Shown: positions 1 to 9,702, counted from the first letter of the stretch. The stretch is DNA of 52,518 nucleotides from Bacteroidota bacterium (GCA_018267575.1 JAFDYF010000110.1:1-52518), one strand, 5' to 3'. The notes: generated by a model not told the origin, from the letters alone. Numbers and translations: made by a program.

Positions 1-243
1 AATACTGACAATACTTTCAAAGAACTAAAAAACTCAATAACGCAACGCTAGTGAGGACATATCACTTTAGATAAAGTAATCACCCCAAAATCGGTGGTGC
101 TTGAGGCAGGCGAGTTTACCGCAGCCATAGCCACTTTGAAAATAGAATCATCAGGTCCTTTTACTGTAATGAACAGGAAGCGGCTCACTTGGTTAGGCAT
201 TCCAAAAACAGAACTTCACCCATACTCAATCAGTCACAAATAA
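1..243 (+). pseudogene. Interrupted reading frame at the left edge
   Basis: Frame 1 is open from base 1, meets two adjacent stops (TAG TGA at 49-54), then stays open to a TAA at 241-243. The second part encodes about 62 residues of protein-like composition (for example VVLEAGEFTAAIATL, then LTWLGIPKTELHPYS) with no ATG near its beginning. The simplest reading is the 3' end of a gene that starts left of the window and has gained stops. The 55-243 part could also be a small gene with a non-ATG start. I do not recognise the family. Confidence 0.3.
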
Positions 244-455
244 TGAGTTAAAAACAAATTAAAATAATGTGCACCGGTCAATATTGAATCTGGTATTTAG
301 CATATCAATAAAATAAAGCAACCACATCATCGTTGTATTATGATCATGAAAAGAGAGATTGGTGACTATTACCCATTTTCCTTGATTTTCGATCCTTCTG
401 ATTAAATGCACTTTTTTTAGTTCATCTTTTGTAATTTTAGATTACTAACCTTTAT

Positions 456-749
456 ATGACAACGGAACTCGATTTTAAAATTCAGATGCAATCTGGGATT
501 GAACCTGCAGGAGTCGCTTTGATGGACAACCTTGCATGGCACAATATAAAGGCACAAGTAATGAACGACTTGGTTGGCTATTTGAACGATATCATACAAT
601 GTGGTGGTTACGTCTTAATAACCGTTTACCCAGAAGGCAAGAAGTTCACCTACCAACTCATGAACATCAAGAACTTCGAACTTTTAGACCATATATATAG
701 AGATGTATTCCCAAAACCCAGTTTAACTTCAGTAAGGAATTTTTGTTAA
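456..749 (+). CDS. Hypothetical small protein (97 aa)
   Basis: This ATG-started frame encodes 97 residues with no signal peptide, membrane segment or motif I recognise. The middle (YLNDIIQCGGYVLITVYPEGKK) reads like a plausible alpha/beta segment. It stands alone in a poorly conserved left-edge region, and an overlapping minus-strand frame (417-599) is no better. It may be a genuine orphan gene or a chance frame in eroded DNA. Confidence 0.3.
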   Translation: MTTELDFKIQMQSGIEPAGVALMDNLAWHNIKAQVMNDLVGYLNDIIQCGGYVLITVYPEGKKFTYQLMNIKNFELLDHIYRDVFPKPSLTSVRNFC

Positions 750-1021
750 GGCAAAAAGGAATAATCATATAGGCAAAGTTTTCCATTACCTGTACTCCCT
801 CAAAAATTTAGTTGCGATAATAACCAACCATACCGTCTCATTTATGAAAACCAAATGTACAGGCGCAAACTGCCTCAATACTTATACAGTCGGTTTCACT
901 TGGATATGAATACCAACCAATGCTCCTACAAATATTCATGTTGGAGAGCCTGATCTGAAATTATTGCCAATTTATTAGGTTTCCATTTTAGTAAATGCTC
1001 TTCAAAAGCAAGCTATGATAT

Positions 1022-2251
1022 TTATTTTCCGAATGAAAAAAAGAAAGTCATTCGATAAACCAGATCATGATCGCCATTTATTTTCCCTTTTAGATTGGAT
1101 AACTTTGTAGCATAATGCGTGTACCAGATATTGGGCAAAATATGAACATGCTTGTTAAGGGTAATATCAAAAGAGGCAAGAAAAAAGGTCTGCTTGGTAC
1201 TGGATTCCGTATAGCCGGGTATATTGCCAATATATTGTGAGTATGCTGTATTGTTGATATTGGTATTGGGGTTAAAAGCATCAAACCTGACCACATAACT
1301 GATTTTGTTTTTAATGATGGGACCACGTACAAAAAAGGAAACCCCTGTTGCACTTGCGTTTAAAGTATCCACACCCAATCCCTTTTTTGTAGCAAAATTG
1401 TCCTTCGCCAAATTATTGATATACCCTTCTGCCCCGATCGTAAACGCAGCCGTGCTATAATTAATCAAAATCCTTTCCATGTTTCTATAATGGTGCCAAC
1501 TGGGTGTCCAGTTCAAACGTTCATAGTCGGAATAAAGGTTCACTTGTAAATGCTTATCAAAAAATTTGCCCCATACTTCTGCATAAAACCACTTGAAATT
1601 ATCGTTTTCAGGAACGGCTTTGGCGCCATTTCCCACTAGAAGAAAATAGCCATAATTTTTTGTATTGGGATCAAAAACTCCTTGCAGGGAAGCACCAAAA
1701 TCATAGGTGGGGGTACTTCCAATAAAATCGGTCATCACTCTTTCGAGGGACCGATAGGTCCAGCATTTTTCAGAGTAGGCAGATACTGGGGTGGGCATTA
1801 GTCCTATAACACAATCTGTCCCATTCCATATGTTGTTCCATCGTAGATTCATGTATTTAATATAAGGAGCCATCTTGCCATTCTGCAAAAGGTCTCCACT
1901 AGCCATAGTTGAAGAAGGCGGATTGCCCGCTGGGGAATTATCTTCCGCAGCTAAAAGCATTTCAGTAGAAAAATTTAGTGAAATATGATAGTCATAGCCC
2001 AAATAGATTCTTCTATACTGAAAGGCATTCCTATTTTGGGGTATGCCAGTATACTGAGCCTTGACACCCCGATTTAAAGAATCACTATGACTTTTAAAAT
2101 AAAAATCGCCGAATGCCAATCCCCAAACACGACCTGAGTTTACCGTGCCAGCATTAAAAGCGGAGTCGTTGTTAATGAGATACTGAGCCCTGGCCGTAAA
2201 GAAAAAAAATAAGAGTGAAATAAAAAGGGCGGATTGAAGTAGCAATTTCAT
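1022..2251 (-). CDS. Outer-membrane porin-like beta-barrel protein
   Basis: The 409-residue protein has a clear signal peptide (residues 1-22, ending TARAQ). It then has alternating amphipathic strands rich in aromatic residues, and ends in a barrel-type strand (RMTFFFSFGK). The motif FQYRRIYLGYDYHISLNFS resembles the early strands of phosphate-selective-porin-like proteins of Bacteroidota. It probably forms a channel in the outer membrane, but the substrate cannot be read from the sequence. It is monocistronic on the minus strand. Its upstream region holds a consensus-perfect Bacteroidota promoter flanked by two matching dyads, so expression is probably regulated. There is no obvious functional partner next to it. 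Confidence 0.7.
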   Translation of the reverse strand: MKLLLQSALFISLLFFFFTARAQYLINNDSAFNAGTVNSGRVWGLAFGDFYFKSHSDSLNRGVKAQYTGIPQNRNAFQYRRIYLGYDYHISLNFSTEMLLAAEDNSPAGNPPSSTMASGDLLQNGKMAPYIKYMNLRWNNIWNGTDCVIGLMPTPVSAYSEKCWTYRSLERVMTDFIGSTPTYDFGASLQGVFDPNTKNYGYFLLVGNGAKAVPENDNFKWFYAEVWGKFFDKHLQVNLYSDYERLNWTPSWHHYRNMERILINYSTAAFTIGAEGYINNLAKDNFATKKGLGVDTLNASATGVSFFVRGPIIKNKISYVVRFDAFNPNTNINNTAYSQYIGNIPGYTESSTKQTFFLASFDITLNKHVHILPNIWYTHYATKLSNLKGKINGDHDLVYRMTFFFSFGK

Positions 2252-2290
2252 TTAGTTCAATTAATATATAAAAATGGTTATAATTTTAGT

Positions 2291-2305
2291 CTATTAATTT
2301 AGTAG
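2291..2305. promoter_or_regulatory. Operator-like dyad, copy 1 (downstream of the porin promoter)
   Basis: The 15-mer CTATTAATTTAGTAG is a dyad of form CTAnTAAnTTAnTAG. It lies in the untranslated leader of the porin gene, 40 bp before its start codon. A second copy with one mismatch lies at 2418-2432. Confidence 0.5.
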
Positions 2306-2378
2306 GCTTTATAAGCACAACTCTCCCATACGAACCGTTTTTTTTAAGTTATTTGGGGTTTTCGTAAAATCTTGGCGG

Positions 2379-2409
2379 CAAATCTAAGTGCGATAAAGGA
2401 AACTGCAAA
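2379..2409 (-). promoter_or_regulatory. Bacteroidota-type promoter of the porin gene
   Basis: Reading on the minus strand, TTTG (2409-2406) is followed after exactly 19 nt by TAGATTTG (2386-2379). This matches the -33 TTTG / -7 TAnnTTTG consensus described for the primary sigma factor of Bacteroidota. Transcription would begin near 2372 and give a leader of about 120 nt for the porin at 2251. Confidence 0.65.
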
Positions 2410-2417
2410 ATAAAAGT

Positions 2418-2432
2418 CTATTATTTTAGTAG
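2418..2432. promoter_or_regulatory. Operator-like dyad, copy 2 (upstream of the porin promoter)
   Basis: CTATTATTTTAGTAG differs from the copy at 2291-2305 at one position. Including three shared upstream bases, the match is 17 of 18. It lies just upstream of the -33 element. The centre-to-centre distance to copy 1 is 127 bp, close to twelve helical turns. Confidence 0.5.
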
Positions 2433-2667
2433 ATTATTAGAATGACGCATTCCAACACTTGGAATAAGAGGTCATTTCTTCTGCCACTGATTAAATGATT
2501 TTAAAACAACTCAACAAAGCGGGAGTGGTATATGACATAGACACAGCATATATGTTCTAGGCATGTCAGCTCTTAATACTAAGAGAAAACGATTAACATA
2601 TTCATTTTTTCATCAAAGGCACTTGTACATACCACATGAAAGTGTGCCTTTGAAGTAGGTTTACCAA

Positions 2668-4311
2668 TTAAAATGTAACCTTAGCAAGGCTACGGAACTT
2701 GCCTTTCTTGAAAGGAATAATCATTTCAGTGCTACTTATTTGTTTGGCAAGCCGTGGGAAATATTCATAGTCGAACACAGCTCCTTTAAGTTCCAGATGT
2801 TCTTTTAAATGACCGTCGGTATTGAGCGCTCCGGCAGCATTGATGCTTTGAGCAACCAAATAGGTGTTTTTACGAATTTTTTCATTATAAATTAGGTATA
2901 GAAGATCCCCAGAAACAAAAATACCATGCCCAATACGGGCATACAACGGGTTATCTTGATTCACAAAAAGTTGTTTCATCCATTGCGCTGAACCATCAGG
3001 ACCGAAAGACATAACCAATGTGCTACTACTATTGAAATAATGATTTTCACCAAAATATTCCCATTTCTTCCATGGGAAATAATGGTTTTCTTCGTAGGGG
3101 TCAAAAAATCGAAATTCATCTACCACCCCTTCGGTTAAATAAGGGAGGTAATCCCACCGATTGCCAAAATAAATTTCCGGAAAGTCAATCAGATCCTGAG
3201 CGCAGATAGCAAACCCTCCATCTGCTCGCAATTGTATATGCTGGATAAAAAAATCATTGAGTTTGATTTTCGTATTTTTCTTTTCCTGCCTAAACCTATC
3301 CAAAAGGGGTATGGCTGCCATTAATTGGATGCTATCCCGTGGTGCATCCAATATCACGATATTTACCCTGTCGATATCTCCATGATAACTCCCACTTCCC
3401 AAGGATGAAAGAATATATTTCTGATTCGCATTGTCAACGGTTAACCAAAAATAATCCGCATATCCTTTTGTGTTTTCGATGGGGTGATAGGAAAGCCTAT
3501 TGCGATCTGCACTCACCTTAAAAAAATAAAATAGGGCTTCATTGGCTTTGGGTTTTGCTTCATTGAGTCCGACAAAAACAAGATTCCCTTTATCGTCTAC
3601 CTTAAATTCGGTAAAATAAAAATTGCTTGTTTCAGCAACCACTTCTGAAAAACGAGATTGCGGATTTAAGCTGGAATCAAATAATATACGTGTCAGCAAA
3701 CAACCAGAATCTGTATTTGCATGCATTTTAAAAGCAACAATATTTTTTTTATTCTCACTAAAAACAACAGAATAAATCTGGCTTTGATGTCGGAGATCAA
3801 CAATACCAACTGTGTTATCAAGCGCTATTGGGTTTCCGATCATGTTCCCATCCATACCTATTTTTGCCGCCATGCAATAAATAATATCTTTTTTCCTGTA
3901 TTGATAAAACATATAGAAATACTCCTCGTACACCAAAAAGTGAACCCCAAAGATTTCTTCGGGCAATGATAAAGGGGTTTGTGTCAACAGCTTCATTTGA
4001 GAATCATAAATACAGATGCTGCTTTTGATAATCAGGTTAAACGGATTTGACCCCAAATTGAACGAATTAAAAGGGTTAAGACCGTGATACTGATTTTCGG
4101 GTAAAAACAAAAATGGATCTTTAAGCTTATAAGGACCGAAAAAATAGTATGATTTATATACAATGATTTGGTCATTCTTTTTTGTGATTATCTCAAGCTT
4201 TGATCGCGAAAAATCCTTATTCTCGAAGTCGGCGTGGATTATTTTTTGTGCAAAAATCGGGAGGAGTGAAAAACTAAATAAAATAATAAGTAGCAGCTTT
4301 TTTCTTAGCAT
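2668..4311 (-). CDS. Secreted protein of unknown function
   Basis: The frame is open from 4338, but the ATG at 4309-4311 (protein start MLRKKLLLIIL) gives a clean signal peptide (cleavage after LLPIFA) and is the likelier start. The protein is then 547 aa. No enzymatic motif is visible. The body has many short segments of type 'hydrophobic strand - turn - YYFF/YFYMFYQYR' and phrases such as DDKGNLVFVGLNE and MSFGPDGSAQWMKQL that are typical of beta-propeller-like repeats. There is no T9SS sorting domain at the C terminus. A periplasmic or surface beta-propeller is a reasonable guess. I do not recognise the family. It stands alone, with a 416-bp gap separating it from the porin gene. Confidence 0.65.
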   Translation of the reverse strand: MLRKKLLLIILFSFSLLPIFAQKIIHADFENKDFSRSKLEIITKKNDQIIVYKSYYFFGPYKLKDPFLFLPENQYHGLNPFNSFNLGSNPFNLIIKSSICIYDSQMKLLTQTPLSLPEEIFGVHFLVYEEYFYMFYQYRKKDIIYCMAAKIGMDGNMIGNPIALDNTVGIVDLRHQSQIYSVVFSENKKNIVAFKMHANTDSGCLLTRILFDSSLNPQSRFSEVVAETSNFYFTEFKVDDKGNLVFVGLNEAKPKANEALFYFFKVSADRNRLSYHPIENTKGYADYFWLTVDNANQKYILSSLGSGSYHGDIDRVNIVILDAPRDSIQLMAAIPLLDRFRQEKKNTKIKLNDFFIQHIQLRADGGFAICAQDLIDFPEIYFGNRWDYLPYLTEGVVDEFRFFDPYEENHYFPWKKWEYFGENHYFNSSSTLVMSFGPDGSAQWMKQLFVNQDNPLYARIGHGIFVSGDLLYLIYNEKIRKNTYLVAQSINAAGALNTDGHLKEHLELKGAVFDYEYFPRLAKQISSTEMIIPFKKGKFRSLAKVTF

Positions 4312-4814
4312 AAGGTTAAGTTTAAAAAACAAGGACAAATTAAAGTCAGTTGTTTTTCTTTCTAAAATTAAAGAATTTTGACGAAATACACATTATAACC
4401 ACCATGTTCCAGAGGAGAATAAGAGCAAAATGAATGTCGATGACGGATGATCTAATTGGTCTCAACAATAATCAAGCTATTAACTATGAGACTAGCCCTC
4501 GCTTACCCAAATACTGCCGCACGACATATGCTTATGCGCTGAAAGATCTAGCACTCTTGATTAAATAGATAACGGTGGCACTTTCCAGATGGTTGAGGTT
4601 GGGCATATATTAAGATAGCGATTTCTTAAAAGATGGTATACTGTTAGCACAGCATATTGGTTTGATGAGCTAAATCCTTCATCAAAATAATTGGGTTTCA
4701 TTTTTTTTGATTATGCATGTTATACAAAGAGAAGTAGATACTAAACTTATAGAAAAATCGTTGATAAGACTGCTTATCTTGCCTTATTGCATGCTGTCAA
4801 ATTGACAAAACCAA
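4312..4814. other. Intergenic gap with a possible gene relic
   Basis: No complete gene is visible between the divergent neighbours. A 44-codon frame at 4434-4568 (+) has protein-like composition but no recognised family, and similar-looking fragments follow up to about 4690 with stops. I find no exact TAnnTTTG promoter motif for the gene at 4815. Confidence 0.3.
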
Positions 4815-7640
4815 ATGAAATACCTATCCTCGCTACTGCTTTGTTTTTTATTGCTGCAAGCCCAAGCTACTATCCGATATGTTGACCTGGCTGCCACTGG
4901 AGCCAATACTGGGGCAAGTTGGACAGATGCAGCCCTTGATATTCAATCCATGCTGAACGCATCTGCCGATGGGGATACGGTTTTTGTTGCTCAAGGCACT
5001 TACCAGCCAGCCCCCAACACTTCCTATGTAATCGGTCATAACAATATCAAACTATTTGGAGGTTTTACTCATGGTGGCAATCCGATCCTCGCCTCTCGTA
5101 ACCCATACTTGACCCCAACCATGTTGAATGGTGATGGCAATATTCCATTGTTTGGCAATCTCTCGAACAATGCAGGTACCATGATTATTGATGGGTTTCA
5201 GATGACGGGGGCCGGTAGTTCTACCCAGGGGGGCATTGCTTATATCATGGGTTCTGCGATCATACAATTTTCAAAATGTTTTTTTTATCGAAACAATTCT
5301 ACCAAACAGGGAGGTATTTTTTATATCAATTCGAGCCCTGTAGTCATCGACAATTGCCAATTTTATTGGAACAATTCTACGGAGCAAGGGGGGATTTTTT
5401 ATATTAATTCTAGCAACAATGCTGTAATAAGCAATTGTACATTTGATAGCAATACCGGATCTGCAGAGGGAGAAATTTTTTATATCAGTTCTTGCGCACC
5501 CCAAATTAACAACTCAATATTCAGGAACAACAATGTCACTGCTTCCGGCAACCTGATATTTGAGATTATGGGTTCACCGCTAATCACCCAATGTAGTTTC
5601 TCTAACAATGCGGTGCCTAGAGCCAGTGCCATCTATCTGGACTTTGGTTCGGCTATCATCAGTAAATGTAATTTTTTGGATAATCGGATTGCGGAAGGAC
5701 TTTTCTATTACAATCAGGCTACGGCCCAAATCAGCCATTCTGTATTTGCTAATAATACCTCTTCCCATGTGGCTATTTTAGAAAACTACAATAGCCCTGG
5801 ACAGTCAGGTTTTGTGAACTGTGTTTTCTATAGCAACCAAGCAACAAATAATAGCTACGGTGGTCTTTTCTTCAATAGCTCCAGTGCACTCACTATCGAC
5901 AATTCCACTTTTTATTCAAACAGCAGTTCAGGAACTTCCACTAGTTCTCTTTTCCATAATTCCAACTCGGCTACAAGCACATTCAGCAATTGTATTGTCA
6001 CAAGCAACAGTTTTACCACTTTAAGCTCGGTACAGTCTAGCAGTGTGCCCAGTTTCAGTTATTCCATTGTACAAGGCATTACCGATCCAGCAAATTTTGT
6101 GAACAGTGTAAATCCTCTTTTTATAAACCCGGCCAATCCAATTGGGTCTGACGGCCTTTGGGGTACAGCAGATGACGGACTGGAACTGCTCTCCAATAGT
6201 CCCGCCGTGGACAAGGGCAGCAATGCCTCGATACCCACAGGCATCACAACCGATCTTGCTAGTTCACCGCGTATATATAATGTCATCGTGGATAAAGGGG
6301 CATATGAATACAGCCCACATCCAGGACCTATTGTGGTTACCACTACAACCAATACGAGTTATTCGCTTCAATCTCCCCCTGTTTTAGTGGACAATGGCGT
6401 AACTGTGACCGATGCTAGTAATCCCACACTCGCCAGTGCATCCATTGCCATCACAGGAAATTTTTCAGCTGGAGATGTTTTGGCATTCTCGAATTCAGGG
6501 TCGATGGGAAATATTACGGGCTCCTATAACAGCGTAACAGGGGTTCTTAGTTTGACCTCTATTGGCGCAACAGCCAGTATTGCCCAATGGCAGGCCGCTT
6601 TGCAATCCATTACCTATAGCAATAGTTTGGCATCCGCCAATCTCTCAAACCGGACAATCAACTTTACCGTCAAGGATGGTACTTACCAAAGCAATACCGC
6701 TACAAAAATAGTTGTATTAGTTGCCGCATCCTGTACGCCCACTAGCAGTATCACAAACAAAAGCATCTGTGCATCATCATTGCCTTATACTTGGAATGGG
6801 AATAGCTATAATACGTCAGGGTCGTATATCGTACATCTGACCAATGCTGGCGGATGCGATAGCGCTGCAACTTTAAATCTCAGTACAAGTTCAGCAACAA
6901 GTAGTATAACCGATCAAACTATTTGCTCAGCATCATTGCCATACTCATGGAATGGGAATACATTTACTAATGCTGGTTCTTACACAGTACACTTGACCAA
7001 TGCTGGAGGATGCGATAGTGCAGCAACGCTAAACCTCAGTATAAGTTCAGCAACAAGCAGTACAACCAACCAAACCATCTGTGCATCATCCCTACCATAT
7101 GTATGGAACGGGAATACCTATAATGCTGCTGGCTCTTATACGACACATCTCACAAACATAGGCGGATGTGATAGTACTGCCACACTTATGCTTGCTGTTT
7201 CAACATCAAATCCATCTAGCACAACAAAAGTAATAATCTGCTCTAGTGCATTGCCCTATATCTGGAACGGTGTTAGCTATCATAATTTTGGTACCTATAC
7301 CGCTCACTTTGCGAGTACGGGTTCCTGTGATAGTATAGCCACTTTAAATCTAATAAATATTGGAACCAGCTTCAGTGACTCAAACAGGTTCAGTTTGATA
7401 TTAGGTCCAAACCCAGCAAGCTCCAATTTGTCGGTAAAAGTGGGCTTCCCCTGCGGCATCATTGTATTTAATGAAACCCCTTCCATAATAATCTATAATA
7501 TTATTGGGCAAAAACTATTGCAGCAACCGATGCCACTAGATGTTTTGGATATAAATGTATCATACCTTCCAAGAGGTCTCTATGTGATCAAGTACATGGG
7601 CAATGGATTTGAAACAGCAGAAAAATTCTTTAAATGGTAG
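4815..7640 (+). CDS. T9SS-secreted beta-helix surface protein
   Basis: The 941-residue protein begins with a signal peptide (1-18). Residues about 20-500 are a right-handed parallel beta-helix of the choice-of-anchor-Q/polymorphic-adhesin kind, with repeated NC.F..N and GGIFYINSS rungs. Residues about 510-635 are a cadherin-like immunoglobulin-fold segment. Four 52-residue repeats with the pattern C.SSLPY.WNG follow, each ending GGCDS.ATL. The last 85 residues are a T9SS type A sorting domain (LGPNPASSNLSV ... GLYVIKYMGNG ... KFFKW). It is expected to be exported through the outer membrane and anchored or released at the surface, as an adhesin or glycan-binding protein. No catalytic residues are evident. 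Its stop overlaps the start of the next gene by 7 nt. Confidence 0.8.
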   Translation: MKYLSSLLLCFLLLQAQATIRYVDLAATGANTGASWTDAALDIQSMLNASADGDTVFVAQGTYQPAPNTSYVIGHNNIKLFGGFTHGGNPILASRNPYLTPTMLNGDGNIPLFGNLSNNAGTMIIDGFQMTGAGSSTQGGIAYIMGSAIIQFSKCFFYRNNSTKQGGIFYINSSPVVIDNCQFYWNNSTEQGGIFYINSSNNAVISNCTFDSNTGSAEGEIFYISSCAPQINNSIFRNNNVTASGNLIFEIMGSPLITQCSFSNNAVPRASAIYLDFGSAIISKCNFLDNRIAEGLFYYNQATAQISHSVFANNTSSHVAILENYNSPGQSGFVNCVFYSNQATNNSYGGLFFNSSSALTIDNSTFYSNSSSGTSTSSLFHNSNSATSTFSNCIVTSNSFTTLSSVQSSSVPSFSYSIVQGITDPANFVNSVNPLFINPANPIGSDGLWGTADDGLELLSNSPAVDKGSNASIPTGITTDLASSPRIYNVIVDKGAYEYSPHPGPIVVTTTTNTSYSLQSPPVLVDNGVTVTDASNPTLASASIAITGNFSAGDVLAFSNSGSMGNITGSYNSVTGVLSLTSIGATASIAQWQAALQSITYSNSLASANLSNRTINFTVKDGTYQSNTATKIVVLVAASCTPTSSITNKSICASSLPYTWNGNSYNTSGSYIVHLTNAGGCDSAATLNLSTSSATSSITDQTICSASLPYSWNGNTFTNAGSYTVHLTNAGGCDSAATLNLSISSATSSTTNQTICASSLPYVWNGNTYNAAGSYTTHLTNIGGCDSTATLMLAVSTSNPSSTTKVIICSSALPYIWNGVSYHNFGTYTAHFASTGSCDSIATLNLINIGTSFSDSNRFSLILGPNPASSNLSVKVGFPCGIIVFNETPSIIIYNIIGQKLLQQPMPLDVLDINVSYLPRGLYVIKYMGNGFETAEKFFKW
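6739..7354 (+). repeat. Four tandem coding repeats of about 156 bp
   Basis: Copies begin near 6739, 6891, 7047 and 7204. Each encodes a 52-residue module with a Cys, the LPY.WNG core and a second Cys in GGCDS (GSCDS in copy 4). Copies 1-3 are much closer to each other than copy 4, which suggests recent duplication within the gene. Confidence 0.8.
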
Positions 7641-8341
7641 TGCTTAAAAATGCAGGTAGAAAATCATTCCCTACCAAACAGAAAAATAGCGGCAAGCTTG
7701 GCCATTGTGATTTGCAAAAGCTGATGGCTTTGCTGTTCTTGTTTTCCTCTTTTAAATCAATAGCGCAAACAAACAACGATGAAGATTGGAGACTTGGTTT
7801 TATGGCAGGCACCACATTATATTATAGCAATATGCCTTTGGGCATACATGCAGCAGGCGCTTTGAATGTAATCAAACCGCATATTTTACATAACAATAAC
7901 CTGACCTTTAGGGCACAATTATCTTATGGCAATCTCAGTGCAAGCTATTATAGTCCTTTGGGTCAAGCACTCCAAAAATTTAATGCCCAAGCTTTGGAGC
8001 TGGCTTTGTTGACCGAGTACGATATTTTATCATTGGAAAGAATGGGATTTACCCCTTACTTAGTAGCTGGGGTAGGCCTCGCCAATTATTCAAGTAATAG
8101 TGGATATAATATCAACAACAAAGGCACGCCACAAAAATCGACTATCAATTTACCTATAGGCATTGGTTTTAAAATAAGATTGACAGATGAATTGTTTGTA
8201 CAGATGGAATATCTTCATCGACTCAGCTACCCTGAACCAATCAATGGGCTACAAAAAGATGCTTGGGGCCAGGCGATGATAGGACTTAATTTTCCTTTTC
8301 CAAGACAACAAAAAGAAATACTGAAATGTTGGAAGGGATAG
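7634..8341 (+). CDS. Outer-membrane beta-barrel protein
   Basis: The frame starts at an ATG inside the stop region of the preceding gene (7-nt overlap), so the two are probably co-translated. A hydrophobic stretch at residues 31-45 ending SIAQ looks like the true signal peptide, so translation from Met31 (about 7724) is possible. The mature part has alternating strands (YGNLSASYYSPLG, YDILSLERMGFTPYLVAGVGLANYSS, IPIGIGFKI-like segments) typical of the OmpA-like outer-membrane beta-barrel domain common in Bacteroidota. Coupling to the beta-helix protein suggests a role in its display or a shared surface function. That is inference. Confidence 0.65.
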   Translation: MVVLKNAGRKSFPTKQKNSGKLGHCDLQKLMALLFLFSSFKSIAQTNNDEDWRLGFMAGTTLYYSNMPLGIHAAGALNVIKPHILHNNNLTFRAQLSYGNLSASYYSPLGQALQKFNAQALELALLTEYDILSLERMGFTPYLVAGVGLANYSSNSGYNINNKGTPQKSTINLPIGIGFKIRLTDELFVQMEYLHRLSYPEPINGLQKDAWGQAMIGLNFPFPRQQKEILKCWKG

Positions 8342-8414
8342 AGAAAGAATTGTAATTTTTTCCCGAAAACAGAAACTATTTAATATGCTAAGAAAAATTG
8401 TTGCACAAGCTGTA

Positions 8415-8435
8415 AGGAGCCTTTTATTGGCTCCT
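8415..8435. terminator. Hairpin between convergent genes
   Basis: AGGAGCC and GGCTCCT form a perfect 7-bp stem with a TTTTATT loop between the convergent genes ending at 8341 and 8575. There is no clean U-run on either side, so termination is only plausible. Confidence 0.35.
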
Positions 8436-8574
8436 GGTCGAAATCTTCCCAAAAAAAATTCTAAATCAAAGAAATTAACCGGCATACCGGGCTTAGGAAA
8501 CATTTTAAAATAGTACGTAGCCCTGTCAGCGATAGTCAATTTGTTCTAAATGTAAAGTAAACCTCAGCAACCCA

Positions 8575-9702
8575 TTAACCCAACCTCCCTCCTGCCAATA
8601 TTTTTTTATTCAGCCATTTTCTTAATGGCTCATCATATAGTTTTAAACAGGCATAGCCCAAGGCGATGCTACCAAAAAATACCAGTGCAGCAACGGGAAG
8701 CGCTTGTGTCAGCGAAAGTTTTTTATCATAAACCCATGCGGTATAAATATAAATCAGCGGATAATGCGTGATATACATAGGATAAGAAATATCTCCCAAA
8801 AATGTACAAAGTTTGGATGCTCTTTTACCAATCCCACTGGAACTTGCGCCCATATAAACCACCAAGGGAAAAATGAGGATAATGGTTAGGGAATCATAAA
8901 GTCCATTCATCCATAAATGTGCAGCGCCGCCAACCCTGGGCATGGAAAGGCTAATGAATATGATCAGGCTGCACCAAAAGAAAGCGTTCTTGATGCTGCT
9001 CAGTTTCACTGTCCTGAAAAGTAATAGCCCAGCAAAGAATGGAAAAACCATACGTGTAAAACCTATACGCAATTGGGTTGGGTCGATGGCCCAGCCACCG
9101 ATCACATCACCAGTTGGACTGCTCACCGCAAGTTGTATAAGTGCAATGCATGCCAAAATAACCAAGATAGTAAGCAATGTTTTGGAGAATCTTTTGATCC
9201 ACAGTCCGTATAGGATATTGCCAATATATTCAAAGAACAAGGACCAGCCCGGCCCATCCAGTGGGTGCATTTCCTGCCAGCCCCTAATATCCATGGATGG
9301 TGGAACCGGGATCAGGGTAAACCCAATCAACATAACCAAGAGCATTTTCCAGAAAGGCACTGCTTGAATCATCGGCCATAAAGTAGACTCCTGTAAATAA
9401 AAACACAATGCACCAATTATCATTCCCATTATTACCATTGGTTGGAGCCTAATCAATCTTCGCTTAAAAAAATCGGTTACGCTCATTTTTTTCCATCGGT
9501 CATCATAAGCATAACCTATCACAAAGCCAGAAAGCAAAAAGAAAAAATCCACCGCTAAATAGCCATGATTGATAATCTGATCCAAATGACTGGTAGAATG
9601 TGCTTCGCAAAGATGGAAAGCCACAACGATCACGGAGGCTACGCCACGCAGTCCATCTAGTATCGGATAGTGCGGTTTTGAATTGAGCAGGTTGTTTTGC
9701 AT
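8575..9702 (-). CDS. Acyltransferase family 3 membrane protein
   Basis: The 375-residue protein carries the signature of the OafA/YrhL acyltransferase-3 family. The N terminus reads LDGLRGVASVIVVAFHLCEAH, with the conserved Arg and the catalytic-type His. DFFFLLSGFVIGYAY and DFFKRRLIRLQP follow, and there are about ten membrane helices. Members move acetyl or other acyl groups from the cytoplasm onto extracytoplasmic sugars, such as O-antigen or capsule. The acceptor cannot be predicted because there are no glycosyltransferases nearby. The gene appears monocistronic. Confidence 0.85.
   Translation of the reverse strand: MQNNLLNSKPHYPILDGLRGVASVIVVAFHLCEAHSTSHLDQIINHGYLAVDFFFLLSGFVIGYAYDDRWKKMSVTDFFKRRLIRLQPMVIMGMIIGALCFYLQESTLWPMIQAVPFWKMLLVMLIGFTLIPVPPSMDIRGWQEMHPLDGPGWSLFFEYIGNILYGLWIKRFSKTLLTILVILACIALIQLAVSSPTGDVIGGWAIDPTQLRIGFTRMVFPFFAGLLLFRTVKLSSIKNAFFWCSLIIFISLSMPRVGGAAHLWMNGLYDSLTIILIFPLVVYMGASSSGIGKRASKLCTFLGDISYPMYITHYPLIYIYTAWVYDKKLSLTQALPVAALVFFGSIALGYACLKLYDEPLRKWLNKKILAGGRLG

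Noticed and set aside
8385..8513. 42-codon frame starting MLRKIVAQAVRS with a basic C-terminal half
   Set aside because: It spans a perfect intergenic hairpin between convergent genes, has no recognisable motif, and no promoter-like site precedes it. Probably chance.
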